The notes beneath the pieces are model-generated. The model was not told where the DNA came from. It worked only from the letters and a program-made list of their open reading frames with translations, and searched no databases. Of a stretch of DNA of 21,235 bases, positions 6,898 to 14,900 are shown piece by piece (the stretch's first letter is position 1; each line of letters opens with the position of its first letter). The DNA comes from MGBC163016 sp964649145. GTDB taxonomy: Bacteria > Actinomycetota > Coriobacteriia > Coriobacteriales > Eggerthellaceae. Location: positions 1 to 21,235 of the forward strand of contig CAZYOQ010000022.1 in assembly GCA_964649145.1 (NCBI GenBank). The letters are read 5' to 3'. A program made the translations under genes and the position numbers.

Positions 6898-8109
6898 CTA
6901 TTTTGGAAGGGAAGCTTCCTCTAAATCTTGTCTTGAATCCATTATTTCGCTAACACAAGATGCTAAAAGCGGCATGACAAGCACGCTTACACCTCCAGCT
7001 GCAACCAATACCGATGCAACGCTTGAGGATATGATCCCTGCTGAAGTAGCTACTGTCGAAACCGCAACAATCAAAGGAAGCGCCGTTGTGCAATAAAGGG
7101 CAACCGATGCTATCTGAGGCCTAGAAAGTCCAGACTTACTACCTTGCAACCTCAGAGAGATATAGATTGGCACAGCTCTAACAAGAAGCAAGGCAATAAC
7201 GAACAGCAAAAGCAGAAGCGGTTCAGCTGCTATAGACACAGGGTCGATTGCAGCCCCGCTTACTATAAAGAACAATGGTATGAAAAAACCATAACCAATA
7301 CCGGCAAGTTTGCGTTCAAGCACATCGCTTCCTTCCGGCATAATTGCCCGAAGCACAAACCCTGCAGCAAATGCCCCTAAAACAACATCAAGTTGGAATT
7401 CGGCTGCAAGCATGACAAGCCCAACCAGCAAAACAACAACGGCGCGAATGCGAATTTGGGAATTGGTATCGGCGTTGGCTTCAATGAAGGAAACAAGGCG
7501 AATGCTTTTTCGTCCTGCATGGCGCGAAAGCAGCGCCGCTAAAACCGCTATGCAAACAAAAGCGATAAGAAGCAAGATGGTTAGCCATCTTGCGCGTGTG
7601 GTAAGAAGAAGCGCCATGGCAAGCACGGGGCAAAGCTCGCCCCAAACACCATAGGCGGTAACGTGGCTGCCTATTGGTGTGGACGAAAGGCCTCTTTCCG
7701 CCATTATGGGAACAAGGGTTCCAAACGCTGTAGTGGTAAGAATTATGGCTGCCGCAAATCCACCGAGGATGTTTCCTCGATATAACGATATAGGCACCAT
7801 GACCGCCAATGTGATTGCAAATGAGACCGCCCATGTGACAAGCCCATGTCTGCCGCGACGGCCTGTAAGTTCGTCCACTTGAATCTCGTATCCAGCAAGC
7901 AGGAAGAGAAAGGCAAGACCTAGGTCTGAAAGTAGGCTAAGTGCGTTGTCTATTTGTATAAGCCCTGCAACGTTTGGTCCAAGTATCATCCCAAGCACTA
8001 GGAAAAAGACTGTTTCAGGAAAGAGCTTTTTTGGCACGATTGCCGCAAGGATGGGGGCGGCAAGTGCTGCCAAAACTACAAAGAATAACGAGACGAACTC
8101 GGATTCCAT
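6898..8109 (-). CDS. Cation/proton antiporter (CPA2, Na+/H+ exchanger family)
   Basis: 403-residue polytopic membrane protein, almost entirely hydrophobic, with about 11-12 predicted helices. The opening PILAAIVPKKLFPETVFFLV, then GMILGPNVAGLIQID and SDLGLAFLFLLAGYEI, is the typical N-terminal pattern of the KefB/CPA2 branch of the Na+/H+ exchanger family. DVVLGAFAAGFVLRA (near 235-255) and IPLFFIVSGAAID fit the second half. It exchanges protons for Na+ or K+ across the membrane. No cytoplasmic TrkA-N/C regulatory domain is attached, so it is the short form. The start has AGGAG 9 bases upstream. It is the first gene of a likely two-gene unit with the hydrolase. Ion specificity is not assignable. 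Confidence 0.9.
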   Translation of the reverse strand: MESEFVSLFFVVLAALAAPILAAIVPKKLFPETVFFLVLGMILGPNVAGLIQIDNALSLLSDLGLAFLFLLAGYEIQVDELTGRRGRHGLVTWAVSFAITLAVMVPISLYRGNILGGFAAAIILTTTAFGTLVPIMAERGLSSTPIGSHVTAYGVWGELCPVLAMALLLTTRARWLTILLLIAFVCIAVLAALLSRHAGRKSIRLVSFIEANADTNSQIRIRAVVVLLVGLVMLAAEFQLDVVLGAFAAGFVLRAIMPEGSDVLERKLAGIGYGFFIPLFFIVSGAAIDPVSIAAEPLLLLLFVIALLLVRAVPIYISLRLQGSKSGLSRPQIASVALYCTTALPLIVAVSTVATSAGIISSSVASVLVAAGGVSVLVMPLLASCVSEIMDSRQDLEEASLPK

Positions 8110-8261
8110 AAGGTGATTCTCCTAGGCCGACATTGGAAGTGCTTATTTTCTATGGTATCAGAGCGACATTGCGCGAGCTTTCTTTTCATACGTGAGGTTC
8201 TGCGTAAAGTGCAAAGGTTATAGGCTTTAGTTTTACGCTCATTGCATTCAGATTGCTACAA

Positions 8262-8290
8262 TTGTCCTAGTATGCGAGAAGGGCTAATAT
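8262..8290 (+). promoter_or_regulatory. Candidate promoter for the small membrane protein gene
   Basis: TTGTCC (8262-8267) and TAATAT (8285-8290) are separated by 17 bp, in the spacer between the antiporter gene and the gene at 8388. Each box matches 4 of 6 consensus bases. A 6-bp inverted repeat GCTGCC/GGCAGC (8338-8343, 8360-8365) lies in the leader before the ribosome site AAGGAG (8375-8380). Confidence 0.35.
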
Positions 8291-8387
8291 AGCATGTATC
8301 TAAACCGAGAATAATTTAGAATGCCCATTTAAAGTTCGCTGCCTAGGCTAAGGCGTTCGGGCAGCATCGCTAGGAAGGAGAGACTCT

Positions 8388-8822
8388 ATGTCTGGCTCTC
8401 AAAAGGCGTTGAAAGTAATTAGTATCCTTATGATAATTTGGGCGGTCGTCCAGGCCTTGGTGGGCGTGCTGTTCATTGCGGGCGCTCAGATGCCTGGGAT
8501 GAGTAATGAGGTTGTCGATGTTGATAGCACTTCGATGAATCTTGCAAGTGCATCCTTAGTGCTTGGAATTGGCTTTATCGTTGCCGCAGTTGTCAACCTC
8601 ATCATCGCGATCCTTGGCTTGCGCGGCGCAAAAGACTCTTCGAAGATTGGTGCATACCTTGTCTTGTGCATTATCGGCTTGGTGCTTGGCCTTATAAGTC
8701 TTGGCATGAGCATCGCTCAGGGCGACTTAAGCGCGGCGTCTTTAGTTGACCTGGTGATTATTGTTGTTTGTACGGTTTTGGCTTTCAACATTAAAAAGCA
8801 GCCCAAGGAGCCTAGGGCGTAA
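8388..8822 (+). CDS. Small four-helix membrane protein of unknown function
   Basis: 144 residues with four predicted transmembrane helices: VISILMIIWAVVQALVGVLF, then SLVLGIGFIVAAVVNLIIAI, then GAYLVLCIIGLVLGLISLGM, then LVDLVIIVVCTVLAFNIKK. A short polar loop (SNEVVDVDSTSMN) separates helices 1 and 2. No enzyme or transporter motif is visible; similar small proteins are common in Coriobacteriia, but I know of no assigned function. The start has AAGGAG 7 bases upstream. Its 3' end overlaps the convergent HTH gene by 11 bp, so each transcript can run antisense into the other. Confidence 0.8.
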   Translation: MSGSQKALKVISILMIIWAVVQALVGVLFIAGAQMPGMSNEVVDVDSTSMNLASASLVLGIGFIVAAVVNLIIAILGLRGAKDSSKIGAYLVLCIIGLVLGLISLGMSIAQGDLSAASLVDLVIIVVCTVLAFNIKKQPKEPRA

Positions 8823-9072
8823 AATCTTCGCATTTGATCAGTTGGATAAGTTGGATCTTCGACTGCACGCCCGTCTTGTGATAGACATTTCCAATATGAA
8901 ACTTTACGGTTGAGATACTAATGTTCATTTGTTCTGCCGTGGCTTGCATGGTAAACCCGTCTAGAGCATATAGTGCAACTTCTAGTTCTTTTGGCGTAAG
9001 GCCATATTCCTCTAGCCTAGAAGCATATAGGGAATCTAAGGATTGTTTTATTTTGGAAATTGATTTTTTCAT
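8812..9072 (-). CDS. Standalone LuxR-type (GerE) HTH regulator
   Basis: 86-residue protein consisting almost entirely of a LuxR/GerE DNA-binding domain (about residues 23-79): YGLTPKELEVALYALDG, then MQATAEQMNISISTVKFHIG, then VYHKTGVQSKIQLIQLI. The recognition helix STVKFHIGNVYHKTGV matches the family. There is no receiver, autoinducer-binding or membrane sensor domain, whereas many Coriobacteriia LuxR proteins carry a long N-terminal membrane region. The 22 residues before the HTH are helical and charged. No continuation of the frame upstream of 9072 looks coding, so this is either a genuine minimal regulator or what remains of a larger one. It sits between the small membrane gene and the surface-protein genes; regulating either is plausible but unproven. 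Confidence 0.8.
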   Translation of the reverse strand: MKKSISKIKQSLDSLYASRLEEYGLTPKELEVALYALDGFTMQATAEQMNISISTVKFHIGNVYHKTGVQSKIQLIQLIKCEDFTP

Positions 9073-9236
9073 GGCAACCTAAGCTTTGGTTTTACTGTTG
9101 AAATCAAAATCAGGGACGGGCTTTTTATATCTGATTCGCTTGGAGAAATTTCTTCTTTTTTTGTCATGCCGGTATTCTTAATTTATAGCCATTTTAGAAG
9201 ATTTCAAGTTTGTCGTGGCAAGATAAAAATGATTAA

Positions 9237-9267
9237 ATGGCGTGATTGAGCGCCCGCCATACTTTTT
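9237..9267 (+). terminator. Terminator-like hairpin with T-run
   Basis: ATGGCG (9237-9242) pairs with CGCCAT (9255-9260) around a 12-base loop, followed by ACTTTTT. An alternative stem GGCG/CGCC (9239-9242, 9251-9254) overlaps it. On the plus strand it would stop read-through from the membrane gene at 8388-8822 before the surface-protein promoter. Confidence 0.4.
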
Positions 9268-9275
9268 AGCATTCT

Positions 9276-9305
9276 TTGACTTTCGTCATATGTCTTTCGT
9301 AATTA
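9276..9305 (+). promoter_or_regulatory. Candidate promoter of the surface-protein gene
   Basis: TTGACT (9276-9281) is a near-consensus -35 box; TAATTA (9300-9305) lies 18 bp downstream as a weak -10. It comes directly after the terminator-like hairpin and would give a leader of about 100 bases before the start at 9413. Confidence 0.35.
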
Positions 9306-9315
9306 TCCATTTTTG

Positions 9316-9413
9316 AACCTAACCATAAGAGCTAGTAGAAATAAGCCTAAAATATCGCCAAAATTATAGTCTATCAAGGACAATAAATGATCTTAGGTGC
9401 ATAGGGTTAGGTT
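9316..9413 (+). promoter_or_regulatory. Structured leader with five-codon upstream ORF
   Basis: AACCTAACC (9316-9324) is the perfect complement of GGTTAGGTT (9405-9413), which contains the probable ribosome site and the first base of the TTG start of the surface gene. CCTAA (9346-9350) and TTAGG (9393-9397) could form an inner helix. Between them, AAGGA (9376-9380) precedes ATG ATC TTA GGT GCA TAG (9387-9404), a five-codon frame ending 8 bases before the TTG. Pairing would hide the start; ribosomes on the short frame would open it. The function is inferred. Confidence 0.35.
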
Positions 9414-11743
9414 TGCCAAGCTATCGTTATGTGATTAAGGGCTTCAGGTCTGCTTTAAGAAAGACGGTTGCGGTTATTGCTGCAGCCGTTTTGGTGCTTT
9501 CCGCAGCTTTTCCTGCTAGTTGTCTGCAATCATTCTTTTCTGATACTGCGTATGCATCTGAGGCTTCATCTGAGTTAAGCCTCGCTGCCAATGCGGGTTC
9601 TTCGCCAAGTAGTTCGTCTAGTTCTGCATCCGATTCTTCGGGCAGCACTGGCTCGAGCGATTCAAGCTCGTCTGATTCAGACTCGGGCGACACTGGCTCG
9701 GCTGATTCAGACTCGGGTGACACTGGCTCGGGCGAAGACCTCGATTCCAACAATTCCCCTTCTGCCTACATAGACGACATCAGCATATTCATCACCGAAG
9801 ATGGTTCCAGCAAGCCAATTTATCTTGCATATGCCTCAAATGAAGAGTGGGGCGGAACTAAGAGTGACCCCAAATACACCGTATCTTCTCGTGGTCAGTT
9901 CCTCGAACTTCAGGCGCAAGTGTTCTGGAATGGCACGGCTGAAAATGGTTCGCGCTATGTATCGTGGTCTACCGGCGATACTTCTGTGGCAACCATAAGC
10001 AATGGTGGCAAGCTTAGCCCTGCAGGGAACAACGGCACCGTGAAAGTAACTTGCACGGTTGATGGATCCCATACGAAAGACGGCAAAGACCTCGCAGCGT
10101 CGTTTTGGGTGAAGTTCATCGGGCAAACTGACGCGCGTTATGTCACCAAAATTCGCATCATCGACTCTGAAGGCACTGTGGCCTCAACTGCCCCGTATAT
10201 CATCGAGGACGAAAATATTACAGAAGCTTATATGCAGTTTTATGCGCTGGTGGATGTTTACGACCCAGTGACGGAAAAGACGACTACCTATGACACCAGA
10301 GACGGCCTTCTTAACACTCAAGCTTCGGACATTCCCAACTTAGAGTGGACGGTTGCATTTTCGGAACTAGGCGTAATAGATGCTTCTTCTGGAACCTACC
10401 GACCAATTATTTCTGGCTTGGAAACGATATACGCTACCTCAACTGCTGGTATAGATGGAACGATTCGAGGGGAAGCCTCAATTCGCACGATCGACCCGAA
10501 TGCTTCCACAGAAGAAGACTACCACCCACAAAGCTCGATACGGATACTTGCATATTACGAAAATTATCCTCCAAAAGATATATCAGACCCTGACGATAGC
10601 CGTTTTGTCCTAGACAAGACGTTTTCGCTTGAAGACCTTAGCGCGCTTGGAACCTTCAAGCAGCGCTACACTGCGTTAACTGGCGATGGGTATGCCACCA
10701 TAAGTGCGGAAGGTGTTTCTGTTAAAGAAGTCCTTGAGGCATCGGGCGTAAACATGGAAGGCATTAACAAGTTTTATTTCAAAACGGCCGACCAAGACGT
10801 TTATAGCCGGGCTGTTAGTTATGACAGCCTGTTTAAGACCCGTTACTTCTACCCCAATATTGCAACTAATGGCGCGCGCTATGCCGGTTCGCAGCGAGTC
10901 GAGCCTATGTTTGCTTTCAAAAGCATATGGGTGGCCAATGCAGGAACCGAATCTCGCTATGACGACATGAGCGAGGCCACTCGTTTTCGTCTAGTATTTG
11001 GCGCTTTACCCACCGAATCGAATTCAAGTTTGCAGGTCAAATGGATAAACACTGTGTATATAGAGCTTGAAGGAGGGCCTTCAACTGAGGCCGGCGACGG
11101 TAACGGAGACGGTGACGGAGACGACGGCGGCACGGGCGGTGTCACGGATCCAGACGACCCAAGCCCAGAAGACCCAGATGATCCAACACCAGGTACAGGA
11201 GACGATGGCACAGGTGGCGGTGGTACAGGCACTGGTGACAACTCCGGTGGCGATGGTTCGGGTACTGGTGCGGGAGACAACACGGGTTCAAGTACAGGTA
11301 CGGGCGATAGTGGCACGCAAGGCGGAACGGATGTCAAAGCCTATACCGATGCCGGCACAGGTGAAGGCGATACAGGTGAAGGTTCTGCTAGCCCCAATCT
11401 ATATAGCGAACATCCCGCGTCTGTAGGGGCTTCTAAGAATGACGCGGGTGAGGAAGGTGGCTTGAAAAGCGCCAATGAATCCTCAGAGGGTTCAGAAGTG
11501 GTAGAGATTGATGCCGACGATATATCATCTCTTGCCTCTAGTGGATCATATTCGATTCTTCAAGCCATGAACCCAAACGATTCTCTTACCGAAGACATTG
11601 ATTACAACAATCCGCTTCGAGGCTTTGCAGGCCCTATAGGAGGTCTTGTTTTGATTGCGGGAGGACTGCAGGCCTTTGTGTGGTTCAGGAGGCAAAGTGT
11701 GCCCACTTTTGTGGCAGCTGTAGCTAAAGCATCAGGTGTCTAA
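9413..11743 (+). CDS. Secreted surface protein with Ig-like domains, a molybdopterin-fold-like domain and C-terminal membrane anchor
   Basis: 776 residues from a TTG start at 9413 (no ATG fits; GTG at 9431 is the alternative). Residues 1-49 form a Sec signal peptide (basic FRSALRK, hydrophobic VAVIAAAVLVLSAAF, likely cut near AYAS-E). A Ser/Asp/Gly linker follows (51-118) with a 10-residue tandem repeat. Two Ig-like (Big-type) regions come next, about 115-250 (VSWSTGDTSVATISNGGKLS) and 240-365. Residues 404-552 (FSLEDLSALG, GVSVKEVLEASGV, TRYFYPN, VEPMFAF, VKWINTVYIELEG) follow the pattern I recall for sulfite-oxidase/molybdopterin-fold domains in clostridial and coriobacterial surface proteins; cofactor binding is not implied. 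A Gly/Asp/Thr-rich stalk (about 552-660) leads to a single helix, FAGPIGGLVLIAGGLQAFVW (738-757), with RR and a short tail. No LPXTG is seen, so it is held by the helix. It precedes the giant surface protein by 227 bp and may share its transcript. Confidence 0.8.
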   Translation: MPSYRYVIKGFRSALRKTVAVIAAAVLVLSAAFPASCLQSFFSDTAYASEASSELSLAANAGSSPSSSSSSASDSSGSTGSSDSSSSDSDSGDTGSADSDSGDTGSGEDLDSNNSPSAYIDDISIFITEDGSSKPIYLAYASNEEWGGTKSDPKYTVSSRGQFLELQAQVFWNGTAENGSRYVSWSTGDTSVATISNGGKLSPAGNNGTVKVTCTVDGSHTKDGKDLAASFWVKFIGQTDARYVTKIRIIDSEGTVASTAPYIIEDENITEAYMQFYALVDVYDPVTEKTTTYDTRDGLLNTQASDIPNLEWTVAFSELGVIDASSGTYRPIISGLETIYATSTAGIDGTIRGEASIRTIDPNASTEEDYHPQSSIRILAYYENYPPKDISDPDDSRFVLDKTFSLEDLSALGTFKQRYTALTGDGYATISAEGVSVKEVLEASGVNMEGINKFYFKTADQDVYSRAVSYDSLFKTRYFYPNIATNGARYAGSQRVEPMFAFKSIWVANAGTESRYDDMSEATRFRLVFGALPTESNSSLQVKWINTVYIELEGGPSTEAGDGNGDGDGDDGGTGGVTDPDDPSPEDPDDPTPGTGDDGTGGGGTGTGDNSGGDGSGTGAGDNTGSSTGTGDSGTQGGTDVKAYTDAGTGEGDTGEGSASPNLYSEHPASVGASKNDAGEEGGLKSANESSEGSEVVEIDADDISSLASSGSYSILQAMNPNDSLTEDIDYNNPLRGFAGPIGGLVLIAGGLQAFVWFRRQSVPTFVAAVAKASGV
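9674..9733 (+). repeat. 30-bp tandem repeat in the Ser/Asp linker
   Basis: Two copies of a 30-bp unit (9674-9703, 9704-9733) encode DSDSGDTGSA and DSDSGDTGSG. They form part of the flexible linker just after the signal peptide, and related shorter SD/SS runs precede them. Such in-frame tandem repeats usually vary in number among strains. Confidence 0.8.
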
Positions 11744-11755
11744 ACCATGAAGTAT

Positions 11756-11846
11756 GACCTGTGCGTTGCAAGTCTGCGCAGCTGCCCTTGCACTGCGACT
11801 TGTACGTTGCGAGTCAGCGCAGCTGCCCTTGTGCTGCGACTTGTAC
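11756..11846. repeat. 41-bp direct repeats between the two surface-protein genes
   Basis: Two adjacent 41-bp copies (11756-11796, 11797-11837; 35 of 41 bases equal) are followed by the first 9 bases of a third (11838-11846). Each contains the conserved core GCGCAGCTGCCCTTG with the palindrome GCAGCTGC. They lie in the 227-bp spacer between the two surface genes, more GC-rich than the rest of the spacer. Short frames through them lack ribosome sites. A role as protein-binding sites or leader structure is possible but unsupported. Confidence 0.7.
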
Positions 11847-11970
11847 CTTACAGCGCAAGATTCAGGAATCCGCGCTTTAAGTAGCGCTTTACATATAGAT
11901 AGGCCTGCAAGCGTTGAACATTTACGACTGCAGGAGGCCGGGTGTTCTACAAGCGACAGAAAGGAGCATG

Positions 11971-14900
11971 ATGAGCACGCAAACGGAAAAACATGCCAAG
12001 TCAAAGCCTAAGCGTCGGTTTGGCAAGCTTTTCGCCGTATTGGCAGCAGCATGCTGTACCGCAGTTTTGGCGGTGGGCATTGCCATTGCCGATGCCACCC
12101 CTGAATACGGTTGGTATAAAAGTGACAGTGACACTTATACCTTGGATAGCGCAGGGGACTTCCTTGGGTTTATAGAGGTAGTGAATGGCACGGCCGATGT
12201 TGACAATGACGGAAAAGTAGATTCCGCCGATTCCTTTAAAGGCAAGACGGTTCAACTGGATGCCAACATTGACTTAGGAAGCCAGGCACTTACCCCAGCA
12301 GGCACGTCAAGTACGCCTTTTGCCGGAACTTTTGACGGCCAAGGCAATACCATTACTGCCTGGGGCATTGCGGCAAAAAGTGGTGCTGGCATCGAGAACT
12401 TGGGTCTGATTGGCTATGCAAGTTCCGACTCAATCATTAAAGACGTTAACGTGAGCGGCTCTGTGAGCGTAAGCGCAGATGCAAGCGCCGCGCAGGTTAA
12501 AAACGTCGGTTTGTTGGTTGGCTTGAGCGAGGGTAGCATTTCAGGTGTTACCTCCAACGACGGCTCGAAGGTGACGGTTTCCTCTGCCAAGGTGGCCAGC
12601 AAGACTGACCCCTATGTGATCAGAAATGTTGGCGGTATCGCCGGCAAAGTGGTATATAACGTTTCGGATTGCACCAACAACACAGCGGTGGATGTTGCAC
12701 ACACTGCAGGCACCGATAACTCTGTCACAGAAAGCGATGGCAACTTCACTACTATAGTGGATGTTGGTGGCGTTGTGGGTTGCTCTGGCGACGAAGATAC
12801 ATCGGTTGTTTCTGACTCAGCACAAAATCATGGCGAGATTACCAACACTGAAAACCAAGGTACGGTTACAGTTGAGCCTGGAGAGGCTCTTGGCGCAGGG
12901 TCTTGGGGAACCTCAGCTACGACATTAGGCACTCATATTGGTGGCATCGCTGGCTATGCACGTGGCAATGTGACCACGCTTACCAATTCGGGCGAAGTTT
13001 CTGCTGAATGCGGTAGCGATGTCGGTGGCGTTATTGGCTCTTTGCGCGGTTATATGACTAGCGGCAATGGCTATAATGCTGGTTCTTCTACTGTGACTAC
13101 AGGCACAGGAGACGATGGCTCTGAAGATGATGCAATAGAGGCATTTGATTGTGTTAATACTGCCAATGTTGATGGTCTTGTAAGCGTCGGGGGCGTTGTA
13201 GGGCGCGCTGGAACATACACCACTGTTTATGGCTGTATTGATGGCAATATGAGCGCCTCAGCTACTCAGAACTTGGTTGTTGCGCACCGCTCATATAAAC
13301 CTTTCCCTGGCGGTGTTGTTGGCATTACTGCAGGCGACGTGGCCTTCTGCGCCAATTATGGCACGGTTGCTGTTGGAACGTGGACAACCAGTTCGGCTGG
13401 GCACACACTTGACAACCTTAGTCTAAATTCTGGCTACTATGCATCGGGCATCGTGGCTAGCCTTCAAAATATTAGTACTAATTCAACTGCTCCTACGCCT
13501 ACTGCTTACTCCAACCTAAGCTTGGGTAATGTAATGGCTTCTGATAGTAGTTCAGGTACGGAAGGTTGGCGTCAGCGCAGCATCGTAGGAAATTGCGAAG
13601 AAGGCATTAACTATGACAATATGGCGCTTGCGGGAATTGTTGACTTCGACAACTTGTCTTATGAGAACTATGAAGGTACAAACCTTGTGCTTAGCAAGGA
13701 TCAACTGAAAGAAAATGCTTTAGCAAAAGATGTATATGAAAAGTTGGTTAGCGACAATTCAAAGGCCGTAGGTTTTTGTTTGAGTAGTTCTGATGAGGAC
13801 AGCACAGTTATTGCCGTCATGAATAAGAACGCCAAGTATGACACATCCAATCATACTTATGAGGTCTATTGGATTCCGACTAATGGGTATACAAGTGGCT
13901 ATAGTGGCTACCCAGTATTATCTACACGCTTTTCTAACTCTTCTCCTACAAGCATATATTCTGCAACTAACGTAACGTGCGTGAAGGATGCTAGCTATCT
14001 AGGTAAACCTGGAGCCATTCCTGTTATGGAGGCTACGCTTGGGGACAAAAAGCTTCTTCAGTACGTAGATTTCATGGCAGAGGTCGAAGATAGCGCTATC
14101 AATATGGCTAGTGGCTACACTACAACGCTTTATGGTGTTGGCAACTATAAGGACACTGTAACAGGCACATATAATATTGGCGCACTTAACCTTGCTGACT
14201 GCACTGTCAATATTACTAATGTGACTTATGACGAAAAGCCGCATAGCTTTAAAGACGATGGCGTCACCGTTACCGTGACCAATCCTGCTGGCATAGTTGT
14301 AGACCCGTCACAATATAGCGTTGATTGGGGTACTTCATCTAGCGAATGGTCAACAAGCGGGTTTGATTCTACAGGCAAGTCAACAAATGTTGTTCCGCCT
14401 GTTAATGCTGGGGTTTACGATGTAGTTTTTACAGCTGCTGATAGCGATAAAACTGTTACCGGTAGCGTTTCGGGTAACTTTACAATAAAAAAGGCCTCTT
14501 TGGTATACAGCACGGACGGTCCTCATGCTACTAAGATCGTTTCTGGCGGGTACGAATATGATTGGCAGACCTGGCGTGAGACTGATGCTTTTGGTACCGG
14601 TGATAAAGATCTCTCTGTAACCTTCCCTTATACAGGGCATGCAATTATTCCTGACGTAGAGGCGGAGTATAACGGCGTTAAACTTCCAATTTACTATTAT
14701 TCTTCCGCCGAGAATGCAGGCATTACAAAGGGCGATCCTACTTATCGTGCAGACGATACGCTTCGGCTGCAAACTAGCACAGTTTTAGGAACAGAGTATG
14801 AATCTACCGATAATGTTGGTGAGCCTGACGTAAAAAGTACTGGCGGTCTCTTATTGACGCCTATGAATGGCGAAAATAGCACCGCTTCGAATTTCTCAAG

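Larger units (their letters stand above)
9073..9412. other. Intergenic region upstream of the surface-protein locus
   Basis: AT-rich spacer with no gene. It holds a terminator-like hairpin (9237-9267), a -35/-10 pair facing the surface gene (9276-9305), a 9-bp inverted repeat (9316-9324 with 9405-9413) and a five-codon frame with its own ribosome site (9387-9404). These are described separately. The first 160 bases, upstream of the HTH gene, show poly-T/A tracts but no clear minus-strand promoter. Confidence 0.6.

Noticed and set aside
11080..11400. Asp/Gly-rich stretch as RTX-type calcium repeats
   Set aside because: The GDGNGDGDGDDGG and GTGDNSGG runs lack the regular nonapeptide GGxGxDxUx spacing; they fit a flexible stalk better.
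11754..12011. 85-residue plus-strand frame between the surface genes
   Set aside because: It starts inside the 41-bp repeats without a ribosome site and overlaps the true start and signal peptide of the giant protein in another frame.
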